NCBI RefSeq assembly: GCF_900199705.1
Contig: NZ_LT904908.1
Span: 674,530-738,529, forward strand
DNA length: 64,000 bases
Reading direction: 5' to 3'
From: Collinsella provencensis
GTDB lineage: Bacteria > Actinomycetota > Coriobacteriia > Coriobacteriales > Coriobacteriaceae
Part shown: positions 44,356 through 51,998 of the stretch, in pieces
Numbering within the stretch: the stretch's first letter is position 1
Layout of the letters: every line of letters starts with the position of its first letter
Made by a program: the position numbers and the translations under genes
Notes under the pieces: generated by a model
What the model was told of the DNA's origin: nothing
Database searches by the model: none
Seen by the model: only the letters and a program-made list of their open reading frames with translations

Positions 44356-45570
44356 CTATGCCAGGCGGGCGAAGTGACGCTTGCCGACCTGCAAAACCGT
44401 GCCGGGAACCAGCAACGCAGGGTCGACGTTGTACGTCTTGGGAGCGACCGCCTCACCGCTGAGCTTGACACCGCCGCCGTCGATGTCGCGGCGTGCCTGA
44501 CCGGCGCTCGGCACCAGACCGGCCGCCTGCAAAACGGCAGGCAGGTACACAAGGCCCTCGTCGTTGACGGCAATCTCGACCGTGACCTCGGCGATGTCGG
44601 TCGGCAGCTCACGATTCTTGTGAACCTGGTCGAACTCGGCCTCGGCGGCAGCAGCGGCCTCGGCACTGTGGTAGGTCGTCACCAAATCGCGACCCAGCGC
44701 GCGCTTGAGCTCGTAGGGATTCGCCGTACCGTCGGCCAGCGCGGCGTCGATCTTGTCGACCTCCTCCGGCGTAAGCGAGCTCGCCAGACGGTAGTACTTG
44801 CCGATCATCTCGTCGGGAATGGACATGGTCTTGCCGAACATGTCCGCCGGCTCGTCGGTGAGGCCAATGTAGTTGCCGTAAGACTTGGACATCTTGCGGG
44901 TGCCGTCGGTACCTTCAAGCAGCGGCATGGTGAGTGCGACCTGCGGCTCCATGCCCATCTTCTCCATGAGCTCGCGGCCGGCGAGCAGGTTGAACAGCTG
45001 GTCGGTTCCGCCCATCTCGACGTCGGCGTTAATCTGAACCGAATCGTTTGCCTGCATGACCGGGTAAAGGAACTCGTGCAGCGCAATGGGGGTCTGGGAC
45101 TGGTAACGCTTGGTGAAGTCGTCGCGCTCGAGAATGCGGGCAACCGTGAACTTGGACGCAAGGGAGAGCAACTCGGCAAGGCCCATGGGGAACATCCAGT
45201 CACCGTTGTGCACGATGGTGGTCTTCTCGGGGTCGAGGATCTTCATGGCCTGCGCCACGTAGGTAGCGGCATTTGCCTCAACCTGCTCCTGAGAAAGCTG
45301 CGGACGCGTGGAGTTCTTACCGGACGGGTCGCCGATGGTGGCGGTGCCGTTGCCGATGATGAGGGTCACGCGGTGGCCAAGGTCCTGGAACTGACGCATC
45401 TTGCGCAGCGGAACGGCATGGCCGAGATGCAGGTCGGGCGAGGTGGGGTCGACGCCGAGCTTGATGTTAAGCGGAACACCGCGCTCGAGTTTTTTGCGAA
45501 GATCGGCCTCGGGTACGATCTTGGCGGTGCCAGAGGCAATGATGCGCATCTGCTCATCTACAGGCAACAT
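44356..45570 (-). CDS. tyrS: Tyrosyl-tRNA synthetase
   Basis: Class I aminoacyl-tRNA synthetase, 404 aa, of the shorter TyrZ-like type. HIGH-type motif DLHLGHAVPLRKM near 45-57, KMSKSYGNYIGL near 228 (KMSKS), the tyrosine pocket segment with FLYPVMQANDSVQINADVEMGGTDQ near 165-190, and a C-terminal S4 RNA-binding domain (SAGQARRDIDGGGVKLSGE). AAAGGTG precedes the ATG at 45570. No T-box leader is visible in the 129-bp gap to the U32 gene. Its own terminator lies at 44187-44220. Confidence 0.97.
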   Translation of the reverse strand: MLPVDEQMRIIASGTAKIVPEADLRKKLERGVPLNIKLGVDPTSPDLHLGHAVPLRKMRQFQDLGHRVTLIIGNGTATIGDPSGKNSTRPQLSQEQVEANAATYVAQAMKILDPEKTTIVHNGDWMFPMGLAELLSLASKFTVARILERDDFTKRYQSQTPIALHEFLYPVMQANDSVQINADVEMGGTDQLFNLLAGRELMEKMGMEPQVALTMPLLEGTDGTRKMSKSYGNYIGLTDEPADMFGKTMSIPDEMIGKYYRLASSLTPEEVDKIDAALADGTANPYELKRALGRDLVTTYHSAEAAAAAEAEFDQVHKNRELPTDIAEVTVEIAVNDEGLVYLPAVLQAAGLVPSAGQARRDIDGGGVKLSGEAVAPKTYNVDPALLVPGTVLQVGKRHFARLA

Positions 45571-45699
45571 GGGAACACCTTTCTTGGTTACAGCACCCTC
45601 ACCTGCGGTTCGTCGCGCATCCACGCGCATGCCGGCGGTGCTAGGAAAAGACACGTGCCGTCCAGTTTAGCCTAGGACGGCACTCGAAATGTGCACCAT

Positions 45700-47784
45700 T
45701 TACGCGAAAATGCGCGTACGGCCGAACTCGTCCACACGCACCTGCAGCCGCGCGTGCCCGCTCTTGCGGTCCAACTCCACCAAGAAGCGATCCCCCTCTT
45801 GGCTCGCGCGGCGGCGCGCACAGGTGGCACACGCGTGATCGCAGGGACCCTCGGCGGTCAGTATGCAATGCTCGGTAATCATGAGCGGTGTCGAGCCTGG
45901 AGTGGGTACGTCGATGATGTGCGCGAGTTCAGGCTCCGCCGCAGCACGAAGGGCGGCAACATCGGAGGCGGAAAGCTCCTCGGGCAACCAGATCTTTTGA
46001 GCACCAAGGTCGCTTAGCCAGCGGGCCGTCTCGGCATTCCAAACCGAGATGGGAGATGCGGCTTCCCATCGTACGCCAGCCTCGCGTGCCGCGTCGATCT
46101 GTCCCAAGTTGCGGCAGATGACCGTCTGCTCGCGCTTGCACGCCGCCCGCACGCGAGCCATATCAGATGCACGGCACACCTCGCCAAGGTCAAACACATG
46201 TGAGACGTGGAAGTCCACGCCAGGCAGCGGCTCGTTGGGCCGCGACTTTTCGAGCAGCTTATCCCCCGAGTCTTCGAGCAGCTTATCCCTCGGGTCTTCG
46301 GACGGCCTTTCCTGCGCGCCCTCGAACGCCCGCACTGCCATCTCGTCGGTTGCCGCAGAAGACTCCCCCGTCTTCTTCGTTCTCGCGTTCGCAGAACTCT
46401 GCACATCACCCGTCCACAGGCGCTGCGCTTCCGCGCGCATGGCATCCACCGCCGCTTGCGCCTGCGCAATCACGTCTGCCGAGCGAACCACATGCACCAC
46501 GCTGCCCACCTCGACCTTGCGTTTGCAGTGGACGAGCAGGCGCTCACCTGCGCGTGCCTGCGCGGGACAAGGGACCATGGGCCAGCGCTTGGGGACGTCG
46601 GCCGGCGCATCCTCACCGGGCGTCGAACAGATCTCGAGCGTATCGCCCGCATCGACCGGACGCTCAAACTCGATGACGACCTCTTCATGCCCGCGCGATA
46701 CCACACGGCCTACCATGAGGCCCTGGTTGATCGCGCGCTCAAGACTCATATGGTCCGCACCCGTCGCAGCGTGTCCCCCGCGCAGATACCCATCGGTAAA
46801 GCCGCGATTAAATGAACGTGTGAGTTGCGCCTCGAGGTCGTCGAGTGCGGTGTCGTCAAGCGGGCGCCCTTGCTCCACCGCATCGAGTGCGGCGCGGTAG
46901 CAACGGACCACGTTGAACACGTAGTCGGGATTCTTCATACGGCCTTCGATTTTGAGCGAGGCGACGCCGGCGCGAGTCAAAGCCTCCACATAGCGAATGC
47001 CCAGGTAGTCGCGCGGACATAATAGGCGGTCGCCCGTCGCCCAAGCGTCATCGTCATCAACATGAACGCTTCCCTTGCCCGCTTCGCAAGCCTGCGCACC
47101 GTCCGCACGGCAATCGGGCACACGGCCCGTACGCCGATCTTGCGCCCCGCCTGCAAGCACGTTACCTGCGGCATCTTGCAACTCATACGCCATACGGCAC
47201 GGCTGGACGCAATCGCCCCGATTTGCCGAACGGCCTCGCCGCAACGCGGAGTACGAGCACGAACCGGAATAGCAAATGCAAATGGCACCGTGGCAAAACG
47301 CCTCGATAGGTACACCCGTGGCACACAAGTCGCGCAACTCGTCCACCGACAACTCGCGTGCACACGTCACGCGCGCAACGTCGAGCTCGCGGGCGGCAAA
47401 CTCAACCGCCTCAGCGCACTGCACGCCCGCCTGCGTGGAAAGATGCACCTCGACCTGCGGAATCTGCGCACGTAAACGCAAGCACAAGCCCGCATCGGCA
47501 ACGATGAACGCATCAGCCCCCGCCTGCGCCGCAGCCTGAGCCAAGGCAACCGCGTCATCGAGCTCCGCATCGAACACATACACGTTGAGCGTCACATACA
47601 CCCGCACACCGTGGGCATGCGCAAGCGCACAAGCGCACGCAAGCTCGTCTAAAGTAAGCCCCGCGTTCGCCGCACGCGCATTGAAGGCTCCGAGCCCCAC
47701 ATATACGGCATCGGCTCCTGCCGCCACTGCGGCAAAGAGCGCATCCAGCGAACCCGCTGGTGCGAGCAATTCCGGTACCCTCAC
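45700..47784 (-). CDS. U32-family peptidase/collagenase-like protein
   Basis: A 694-aa U32 protein. It opens VPELLAPAGSLDALFAAVAAGADAVYVGL, the family's classical start. The signature EAFCHGAICICYSGSCSYS and NRGDCVQPCR with conserved cysteines lies near 160-195. KIEGRMKNPDYV follows and the C-terminal extension ends in a Cys cluster (CDHACATCARR). The GTG at 47784 was chosen: AAGGGGAGGGG is 5 nt upstream and the frame before it is unconserved. Some members act in tRNA or 23S rRNA hydroxylation, others as peptidases. A 24-bp tandem duplication near 46243-46290 gives DKLLEDSGDKLLEKS. Divergent from the PBP gene. Confidence 0.88.
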   Translation of the reverse strand: MRVPELLAPAGSLDALFAAVAAGADAVYVGLGAFNARAANAGLTLDELACACALAHAHGVRVYVTLNVYVFDAELDDAVALAQAAAQAGADAFIVADAGLCLRLRAQIPQVEVHLSTQAGVQCAEAVEFAARELDVARVTCARELSVDELRDLCATGVPIEAFCHGAICICYSGSCSYSALRRGRSANRGDCVQPCRMAYELQDAAGNVLAGGAQDRRTGRVPDCRADGAQACEAGKGSVHVDDDDAWATGDRLLCPRDYLGIRYVEALTRAGVASLKIEGRMKNPDYVFNVVRCYRAALDAVEQGRPLDDTALDDLEAQLTRSFNRGFTDGYLRGGHAATGADHMSLERAINQGLMVGRVVSRGHEEVVIEFERPVDAGDTLEICSTPGEDAPADVPKRWPMVPCPAQARAGERLLVHCKRKVEVGSVVHVVRSADVIAQAQAAVDAMRAEAQRLWTGDVQSSANARTKKTGESSAATDEMAVRAFEGAQERPSEDPRDKLLEDSGDKLLEKSRPNEPLPGVDFHVSHVFDLGEVCRASDMARVRAACKREQTVICRNLGQIDAAREAGVRWEAASPISVWNAETARWLSDLGAQKIWLPEELSASDVAALRAAAEPELAHIIDVPTPGSTPLMITEHCILTAEGPCDHACATCARRRASQEGDRFLVELDRKSGHARLQVRVDEFGRTRIFA

Positions 47785-48031
47785 GTGCGCCCCTCCCCTT
47801 CGATATCCACACGGCTGCGCGTCGTGTTGTCCCCGCATCTGCAGATTGCGCGCCATCCAAATGCCCCTCAATACTACAAGACAGTACACGGCGACGAACG
47901 CGCCGCACACATGGTTTTTCGCGTGAAGCGAACAAGCTGCTGTATGCCTGCTCCCGCTTGCGCTAATCTGTATCTTATCTATGTGCACGGTTTCCGGGCG
48001 CACGCCCGATTCCACTCGTAGGAGGTTATAT

Positions 48032-50203
48032 ATGGGTCCCCGCACGCGGAATACACGGCAGCGCGCCAAAACACATGCCGCACCCATCATCCTGGTATCC
48101 ATCTTGGGTTTCATGCTCGTGGCGGGCATCGCCTTCGGCATCGGCATGATCGCCAACGTCAATCGCTGGCTTTCCGACCTGCCCGACTACAGTGATGCGG
48201 ATGAGTACCTCGTAAGCGAGCCCACCCACATTTATGACGCGAAGGGTAACAAGATCGCCACGTTCTTCGTGCAAAACCGTGAGAGCATCACCATCGACCA
48301 GGTGTCCGAATGGGTTCTCAAGGGCACGGTCGACGTCGAGGACGAGCGTTTCTACGAGCATCCCGGCGTCGACATCATCGGCATCGGCCGTGCCGTGTTC
48401 GCGCAGCTCGCCGGACGCTCCGAAGGCGCCTCGACCATCACCCAGCAGCTGGTGCGCAACACCATCCTTTCCGAAGAGCAGTTCGATCAAACCATCGAGC
48501 GTAAGGTGCGCGAGGCGTTCATCGCCCTCAAGATGGAAGAGATCTACAGCAAAGACGAAATCTTGATGATGTATCTCAACACCATCTACTACGGCCATGG
48601 CGCGTACGGCATCCAAGCCGCCGCCCACACGTACCTCTCGAAAGACGCCAAGGACCTCACGCTTGCCGAGGCTGCGCTGCTCGTCGGCCTACCCAACTCC
48701 CCCTCCTACTATGACCCCACCGTCAACCCCGAGGTTGCCGTCGACCGTCGCAACAAGGTACTGGGCAACATGCTGCGCCTTGGGTCCATCACGCAGGAGC
48801 AGTATGACGAGGCCGTGGCTACTCCGCTCGAGCTCAACGTCACCTCGACTTCCGACACGGGTGTTGAAGTTTACGCGGACCCGTACTTCGTCGACTATGT
48901 CAAGATGCTCCTGCAAGAGGAGTTCTCCACCGATGTCCTGTTCAAGGGCGGCCTCACCGTCAAGACGACCATCGACCCCGACATTCAGGCTGCGGCGGAG
49001 AGCGCGGCAATCGATAACATCAACCGGTACAGCGCCGCTGGCGACCTCAACATCGGTATGACGGTCGTTGACCCCAAGACCGGCCAAATCAAGGCGATGG
49101 TGGGCGGTCGCGACTACTACGCCGACGACGCGCACACCAACTTCGCCACCACGCGCCGACAACCCGGTTCATCGTTCAAGATGTTCACGCTCGCAACGGC
49201 CATCCACATGGGCATGAACCCCAGCATCACTGTCAACTGCAGCTCCCCGATTTCGTGGAAACAGTCGGACGGTTCCACGTACCGCTGCCAGAACTATGCC
49301 AATGCAGACTATGGCTACGTCTCGCTCGCCCGTGCCACCGAAGTCTCTTCGAATACCGGCTACGTGCAGATCGCCGAGGCGATTGGCAACCAGAACATCC
49401 TGCAGATGTGCCGCAAGCTCGGCGTGGACACCTCCACAATGCAAGACGTCCTTTCGCTCACGCTCGGCTCGGGTGAGGTCTCCACGCTCGAGATGGCCGA
49501 GGCCATGGGCACCTTCGCCTCGGGCGGCCAGCACCGCGAGGCGGTAGCCATCACCGAAATCGTCTCGCGCAGCGGCAAGACGCTCTACAAGCATGAGGAC
49601 GAGTACGAGCAGGTGCTTACCACCGGTGAAGCTCGCGCGGTCACTCAGGTGCTTCAGGGCGTCATGACGAACGGCACCGGTCGCGACGGCAACCCTTGGG
49701 CAAGCAGCCCCGTTGCCGGCAAAACTGGTACCGCCGGTACGGCAAACACCACCACAAACCTGTGGTTCTGCGGCTATTCTCCGCAACTCGCTGTCTCTAT
49801 CTGGGTTGGTAACCCCAGCGGTAACAAGTCGCTCCACGGTCTGACGAACTCTCACCTTACTCTGCCCGTGTTCAGGAACTTCATGTCCGCGATGCTCGCC
49901 GCCCTCCCTGCGGAGAGCTTCCCCGAAGGCGAGGCTCCCACGTATAAGGACAACAAGGAATGGGTCTTCTCCAAAACGGAGGAGGAACCGCCTGAAGAGG
50001 AGGAAGAAGAGGAGGAGACCGAGGAGCCGACGACTCCCACCGAGCCTGAAACTCCGACTGAGCCGGAGACTCCCACCGAGCCTGAAACTCCGGTTGATCC
50101 CGAGCCAGGCACGGATCCCGAGCCAGGCACGGATCCCGAGCCAGGCACGGATCCCGAGCCAGGCACGGATCCCGAGCCAGGCGCGTCAGGCGTGTCCGAA
50201 TAA
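48032..50203 (+). CDS. Class A penicillin-binding protein (bifunctional transglycosylase/transpeptidase)
   Basis: A 723-aa PBP1a-type enzyme that polymerises glycan strands and cross-links peptides. N-terminal TM helix near 20-45. GT51 transglycosylase: VEDERFYEHPGVD near 105 and GASTITQQLVRN near 135. Transpeptidase: PGSSFKMF (SxxK) near 380, SSNTGY (SxN) near 440, KTGTAGT (KTG) near 565. After the enzyme come an acidic EEEE run, TPTEPE repeats and five DPEPGT repeats (DNA repeat 50096-50185). AGGAGG precedes the ATG at 48032. It is one of few plus-strand genes, divergent from the U32 gene and convergent with argR. Confidence 0.96.
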   Translation: MGPRTRNTRQRAKTHAAPIILVSILGFMLVAGIAFGIGMIANVNRWLSDLPDYSDADEYLVSEPTHIYDAKGNKIATFFVQNRESITIDQVSEWVLKGTVDVEDERFYEHPGVDIIGIGRAVFAQLAGRSEGASTITQQLVRNTILSEEQFDQTIERKVREAFIALKMEEIYSKDEILMMYLNTIYYGHGAYGIQAAAHTYLSKDAKDLTLAEAALLVGLPNSPSYYDPTVNPEVAVDRRNKVLGNMLRLGSITQEQYDEAVATPLELNVTSTSDTGVEVYADPYFVDYVKMLLQEEFSTDVLFKGGLTVKTTIDPDIQAAAESAAIDNINRYSAAGDLNIGMTVVDPKTGQIKAMVGGRDYYADDAHTNFATTRRQPGSSFKMFTLATAIHMGMNPSITVNCSSPISWKQSDGSTYRCQNYANADYGYVSLARATEVSSNTGYVQIAEAIGNQNILQMCRKLGVDTSTMQDVLSLTLGSGEVSTLEMAEAMGTFASGGQHREAVAITEIVSRSGKTLYKHEDEYEQVLTTGEARAVTQVLQGVMTNGTGRDGNPWASSPVAGKTGTAGTANTTTNLWFCGYSPQLAVSIWVGNPSGNKSLHGLTNSHLTLPVFRNFMSAMLAALPAESFPEGEAPTYKDNKEWVFSKTEEEPPEEEEEEEETEEPTTPTEPETPTEPETPTEPETPVDPEPGTDPEPGTDPEPGTDPEPGTDPEPGASGVSE
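50096..50185 (+). repeat. 18-bp tandem repeat, five copies, in the PBP tail
   Basis: GATCCCGAGCCAGGCACG is repeated at 50096, 50114, 50132 and 50150, with a last copy ending GCG at 50168. Each encodes DPEPGT. Near-identity of copies at the DNA level points to recent slippage or recombination, so copy number probably varies between strains. Confidence 0.95.
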
Positions 50204-50271
50204 ACTACGCCACCTGATGTGGCGCCCATCACACTGTTGTCATCTGAAGTATCCGAAGGATAACGCAACGC

Positions 50272-50307
50272 AAAAGGGGCCCGGGAAAAATCCCGGGCCC
50301 CTTTCTT
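50272..50307. terminator. Strong bidirectional terminator between PBP and argR
   Basis: AAAGGGGCCCGGGA AAAA TCCCGGGCCCCTTT with TCTT beyond: a 14-bp perfect stem and 4-nt loop between convergent genes (stops at 50203 and 50455). The A-run before and T-run after the stem allow termination from both sides. Confidence 0.9.
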
Positions 50308-50454
50308 GTGGAAAACATCAACTTATAGAGCTGTTGTAGAACTGATTTGGGACGCGTAGCCGGCAAATTGCCGGCACCAGGACAAAACAGGAGCACGCCA
50401 GTCCGAAACATCGGCAGATGCAAACGCTCGCGGGGCGTTACCTGCGCACGTCCC

Positions 50455-50892
50455 CTACTTGCGGACGCTCCGCAGCTTGGAGATCAGATCCTCGAACTTC
50501 TTGCCATCCTGCGCGGTTTGGGCGATAACGAGGATCGTATCGTTGCCGGCAAGCGAGCCGAGCACGTCGGGAAGTTCCGCCGCATCGATTGCCGCCGCGA
50601 TACCGAGCGCCGTGCCGGGCTGCGCTTTAACGATGACCAGGTTCTCCGTGCGCAAGATGTCAACCACGAGCTCGGAAACCATGCGCTGAAGATGCAGGTC
50701 TTCGGCGAGAACGTACATGCCCTCATGGAGCTTCTGCAGTCCCATATCGGCGATATCGCGCGAAACGGTTGCCTGCGTGCAGTCAAACCCGCGATCTTTC
50801 AAATGATTGACCAGCTGGCGCTGCGTGCGAACATCCGAAGTGCGCACGATTTCGCGGATGGCATCTTGACGTCCATTGCGTTTTCTTGCCAT
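50455..50892 (-). CDS. argR: Arginine repressor ArgR
   Basis: A 145-aa transcription regulator of arginine metabolism. The N-terminal winged helix has RQDAIREIVRTSDVRTQRQLVNHL and TQATVSRDIADMGLQKL (residues 8-55). The C-terminal hexamer/arginine-binding domain has VIVKAQPGTALGIAAAID, LPDVLGSLAGNDTILVIA (GxxAGxDTI-like) near 100-125. GGAGGG precedes the ATG at 50892. No arginine biosynthesis genes are present nearby, so it acts in trans. Two ATGCATA motifs upstream (50938, 50991) may be its own operator. Confidence 0.95.
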   Translation of the reverse strand: MARKRNGRQDAIREIVRTSDVRTQRQLVNHLKDRGFDCTQATVSRDIADMGLQKLHEGMYVLAEDLHLQRMVSELVVDILRTENLVIVKAQPGTALGIAAAIDAAELPDVLGSLAGNDTILVIAQTAQDGKKFEDLISKLRSVRK

Positions 50893-50937
50893 TTGCGTTT
50901 CACCCTCCCGCACAAGTCTCATCCAGATGTATCGAAG

Positions 50938-50997
50938 ATGCATACCTTTTGGTTAGAATCGAGAACAATGCTAATCGATTCGAATCAACCATGCATA
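50938..50997. promoter_or_regulatory. Candidate ArgR operator motifs upstream of argR
   Basis: ATGCATA occurs at 50938-50944 and 50991-50997, 53 bp (about five helical turns) apart, flanking a palindrome GATTCGAATC (50977-50986). TGCAT-type half sites are known from some actinobacterial ARG boxes. A TATAAT hexamer (50996-51001) overlaps the second copy on the plus strand. Motif-based guess only. Confidence 0.3.
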
Positions 50998-51029
50998 TAA
51001 TACGGGATTTTTACTCAAAACGTGTATAC

Positions 51030-51063
51030 AAAATGTAATCGTTCCATGCACGGAACGATTACA
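51030..51063 (-). terminator. Intrinsic terminator after truA
   Basis: TGTAATCGTTCC / GGAACGATTACA is a perfect 12-bp stem (51034-51045, 51052-51063) with a 6-nt loop. On the minus strand it is followed by TTTTGTATAC. It lies 54 bp past the truA stop. Confidence 0.8.
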
Positions 51064-51116
51064 GTGGGAAACGGACTCGTTGGGCTTCTCCGTGATGAAA
51101 CGCACCGGGCGCGGGG

Positions 51117-51962
51117 TTACGGGCAAACCGTTAAAACGCCCTCGTCATACGTGACGTCCATAAAGCACAGTCCGCGCGCCGGTGCTGTGGGACCAGCCGC
51201 CTGACGATCGCAGGCGTCAAGCGCATCCGCAAGCCATTGCGGGTCGCGTCGATGGCAGCCGACCTCCACCAAGCTGCCCACAATCGTGCGCACCATGGAA
51301 TGCAGGAAGGCATTACCCGTGATGGTGAATGCGATATGGTCCTCGCCAAGCGCGCTTGCCTGCTCAAAACCCACCGACATCACATTGCGGCACGTCGGCT
51401 TCCCTATTGCGGAAGACACCTTACAAAAGCTCTTGAAATCGTGCTCGCCGATAAGACATGCCGCGGCGCGCTCCATAGCCTCGACGTCGAGCGGCAAACG
51501 ATGCCACCAGGTGACGTTACGCGTGAGCAACGGCGGAGCATCGCCCGTGACGATACGATACGTGTAGGCGCGCGCCCGCGCGTCAAAGCGCGCCGAGAAA
51601 CCGGGGGCGGCGTGATATACCTCTCCAAGCGCGATGTCGTTGGGCAGCAGCGCCGCCATCGCGCGCATCCAGCGCCGATGCGTGATTTCAAGCTCCGATT
51701 CATACGCCGGTACGCTCACATACTGGGAAATCGCATGCACACCCGCATCGGTACGGCCGGCACACGTAAGATCGATGGGCCGGCGCAGGAACGTCTCGAG
51801 CGCACGTCGAACCTCACCGGCAACGGTGCGCTGGCTCGGCTGCTCGGCAAACCCGGAAAACGCCGCGCCATCGTAGCCCAGTCGAAACACCAGGGTCCCG
51901 TCGAGCTCGAGCGGGTCTGTAGCGATAACGGGCGCGGTCGCCCTCTCGTTTTCCAACGTCAC
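51117..51962 (-). CDS. truA: tRNA pseudouridine(38-40) synthase TruA
   Basis: Isomerises uridines 38-40 of the tRNA anticodon arm. 281 aa. Catalytic Asp in CAGRTDAGVHAISQ near residue 72. Other motifs: LGYDGAAFSGFAEQPSQRTV near 28-47, ARAYTYRI near 130, HDFKSFCKV near 175, and GNAFLHSMVRTIVGSLVEVG near 215-235. The GTG at 51962 was chosen because AAGGAGG sits 6 nt upstream; in-frame ATGs at 51983 and 51992 lack one. It follows the ECF transporter gene by 36 bp, preserving the order rplQ-ecf-truA known from Firmicutes. The rplM-rpsI pair that usually follows is absent. Confidence 0.95.
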   Translation of the reverse strand: MTLENERATAPVIATDPLELDGTLVFRLGYDGAAFSGFAEQPSQRTVAGEVRRALETFLRRPIDLTCAGRTDAGVHAISQYVSVPAYESELEITHRRWMRAMAALLPNDIALGEVYHAAPGFSARFDARARAYTYRIVTGDAPPLLTRNVTWWHRLPLDVEAMERAAACLIGEHDFKSFCKVSSAIGKPTCRNVMSVGFEQASALGEDHIAFTITGNAFLHSMVRTIVGSLVEVGCHRRDPQWLADALDACDRQAAGPTAPARGLCFMDVTYDEGVLTVCP

Positions 51963-51998
51963 GGCATCCTCCTTGCAGCTCATACGCGCCACATCCTA

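Noticed and set aside
45571-45699. T-box riboswitch ahead of tyrS
   Set aside because: The gap is only 129 bp with no T-box consensus (TGGNACCGCG-like) and no terminator/antiterminator pair.
50359-50375. GCCGGCAAATTGCCGGC as argR terminator
   Set aside because: The loop is too tight for a stable hairpin at full length and no T-run follows; the strong bidirectional terminator at 50272-50307 already serves argR.
51022-51204. 60-aa plus-strand frame beside truA
   Set aside because: It runs through the truA terminator hairpin and the end of truA, with no ribosome-binding site or homology I can recognise.
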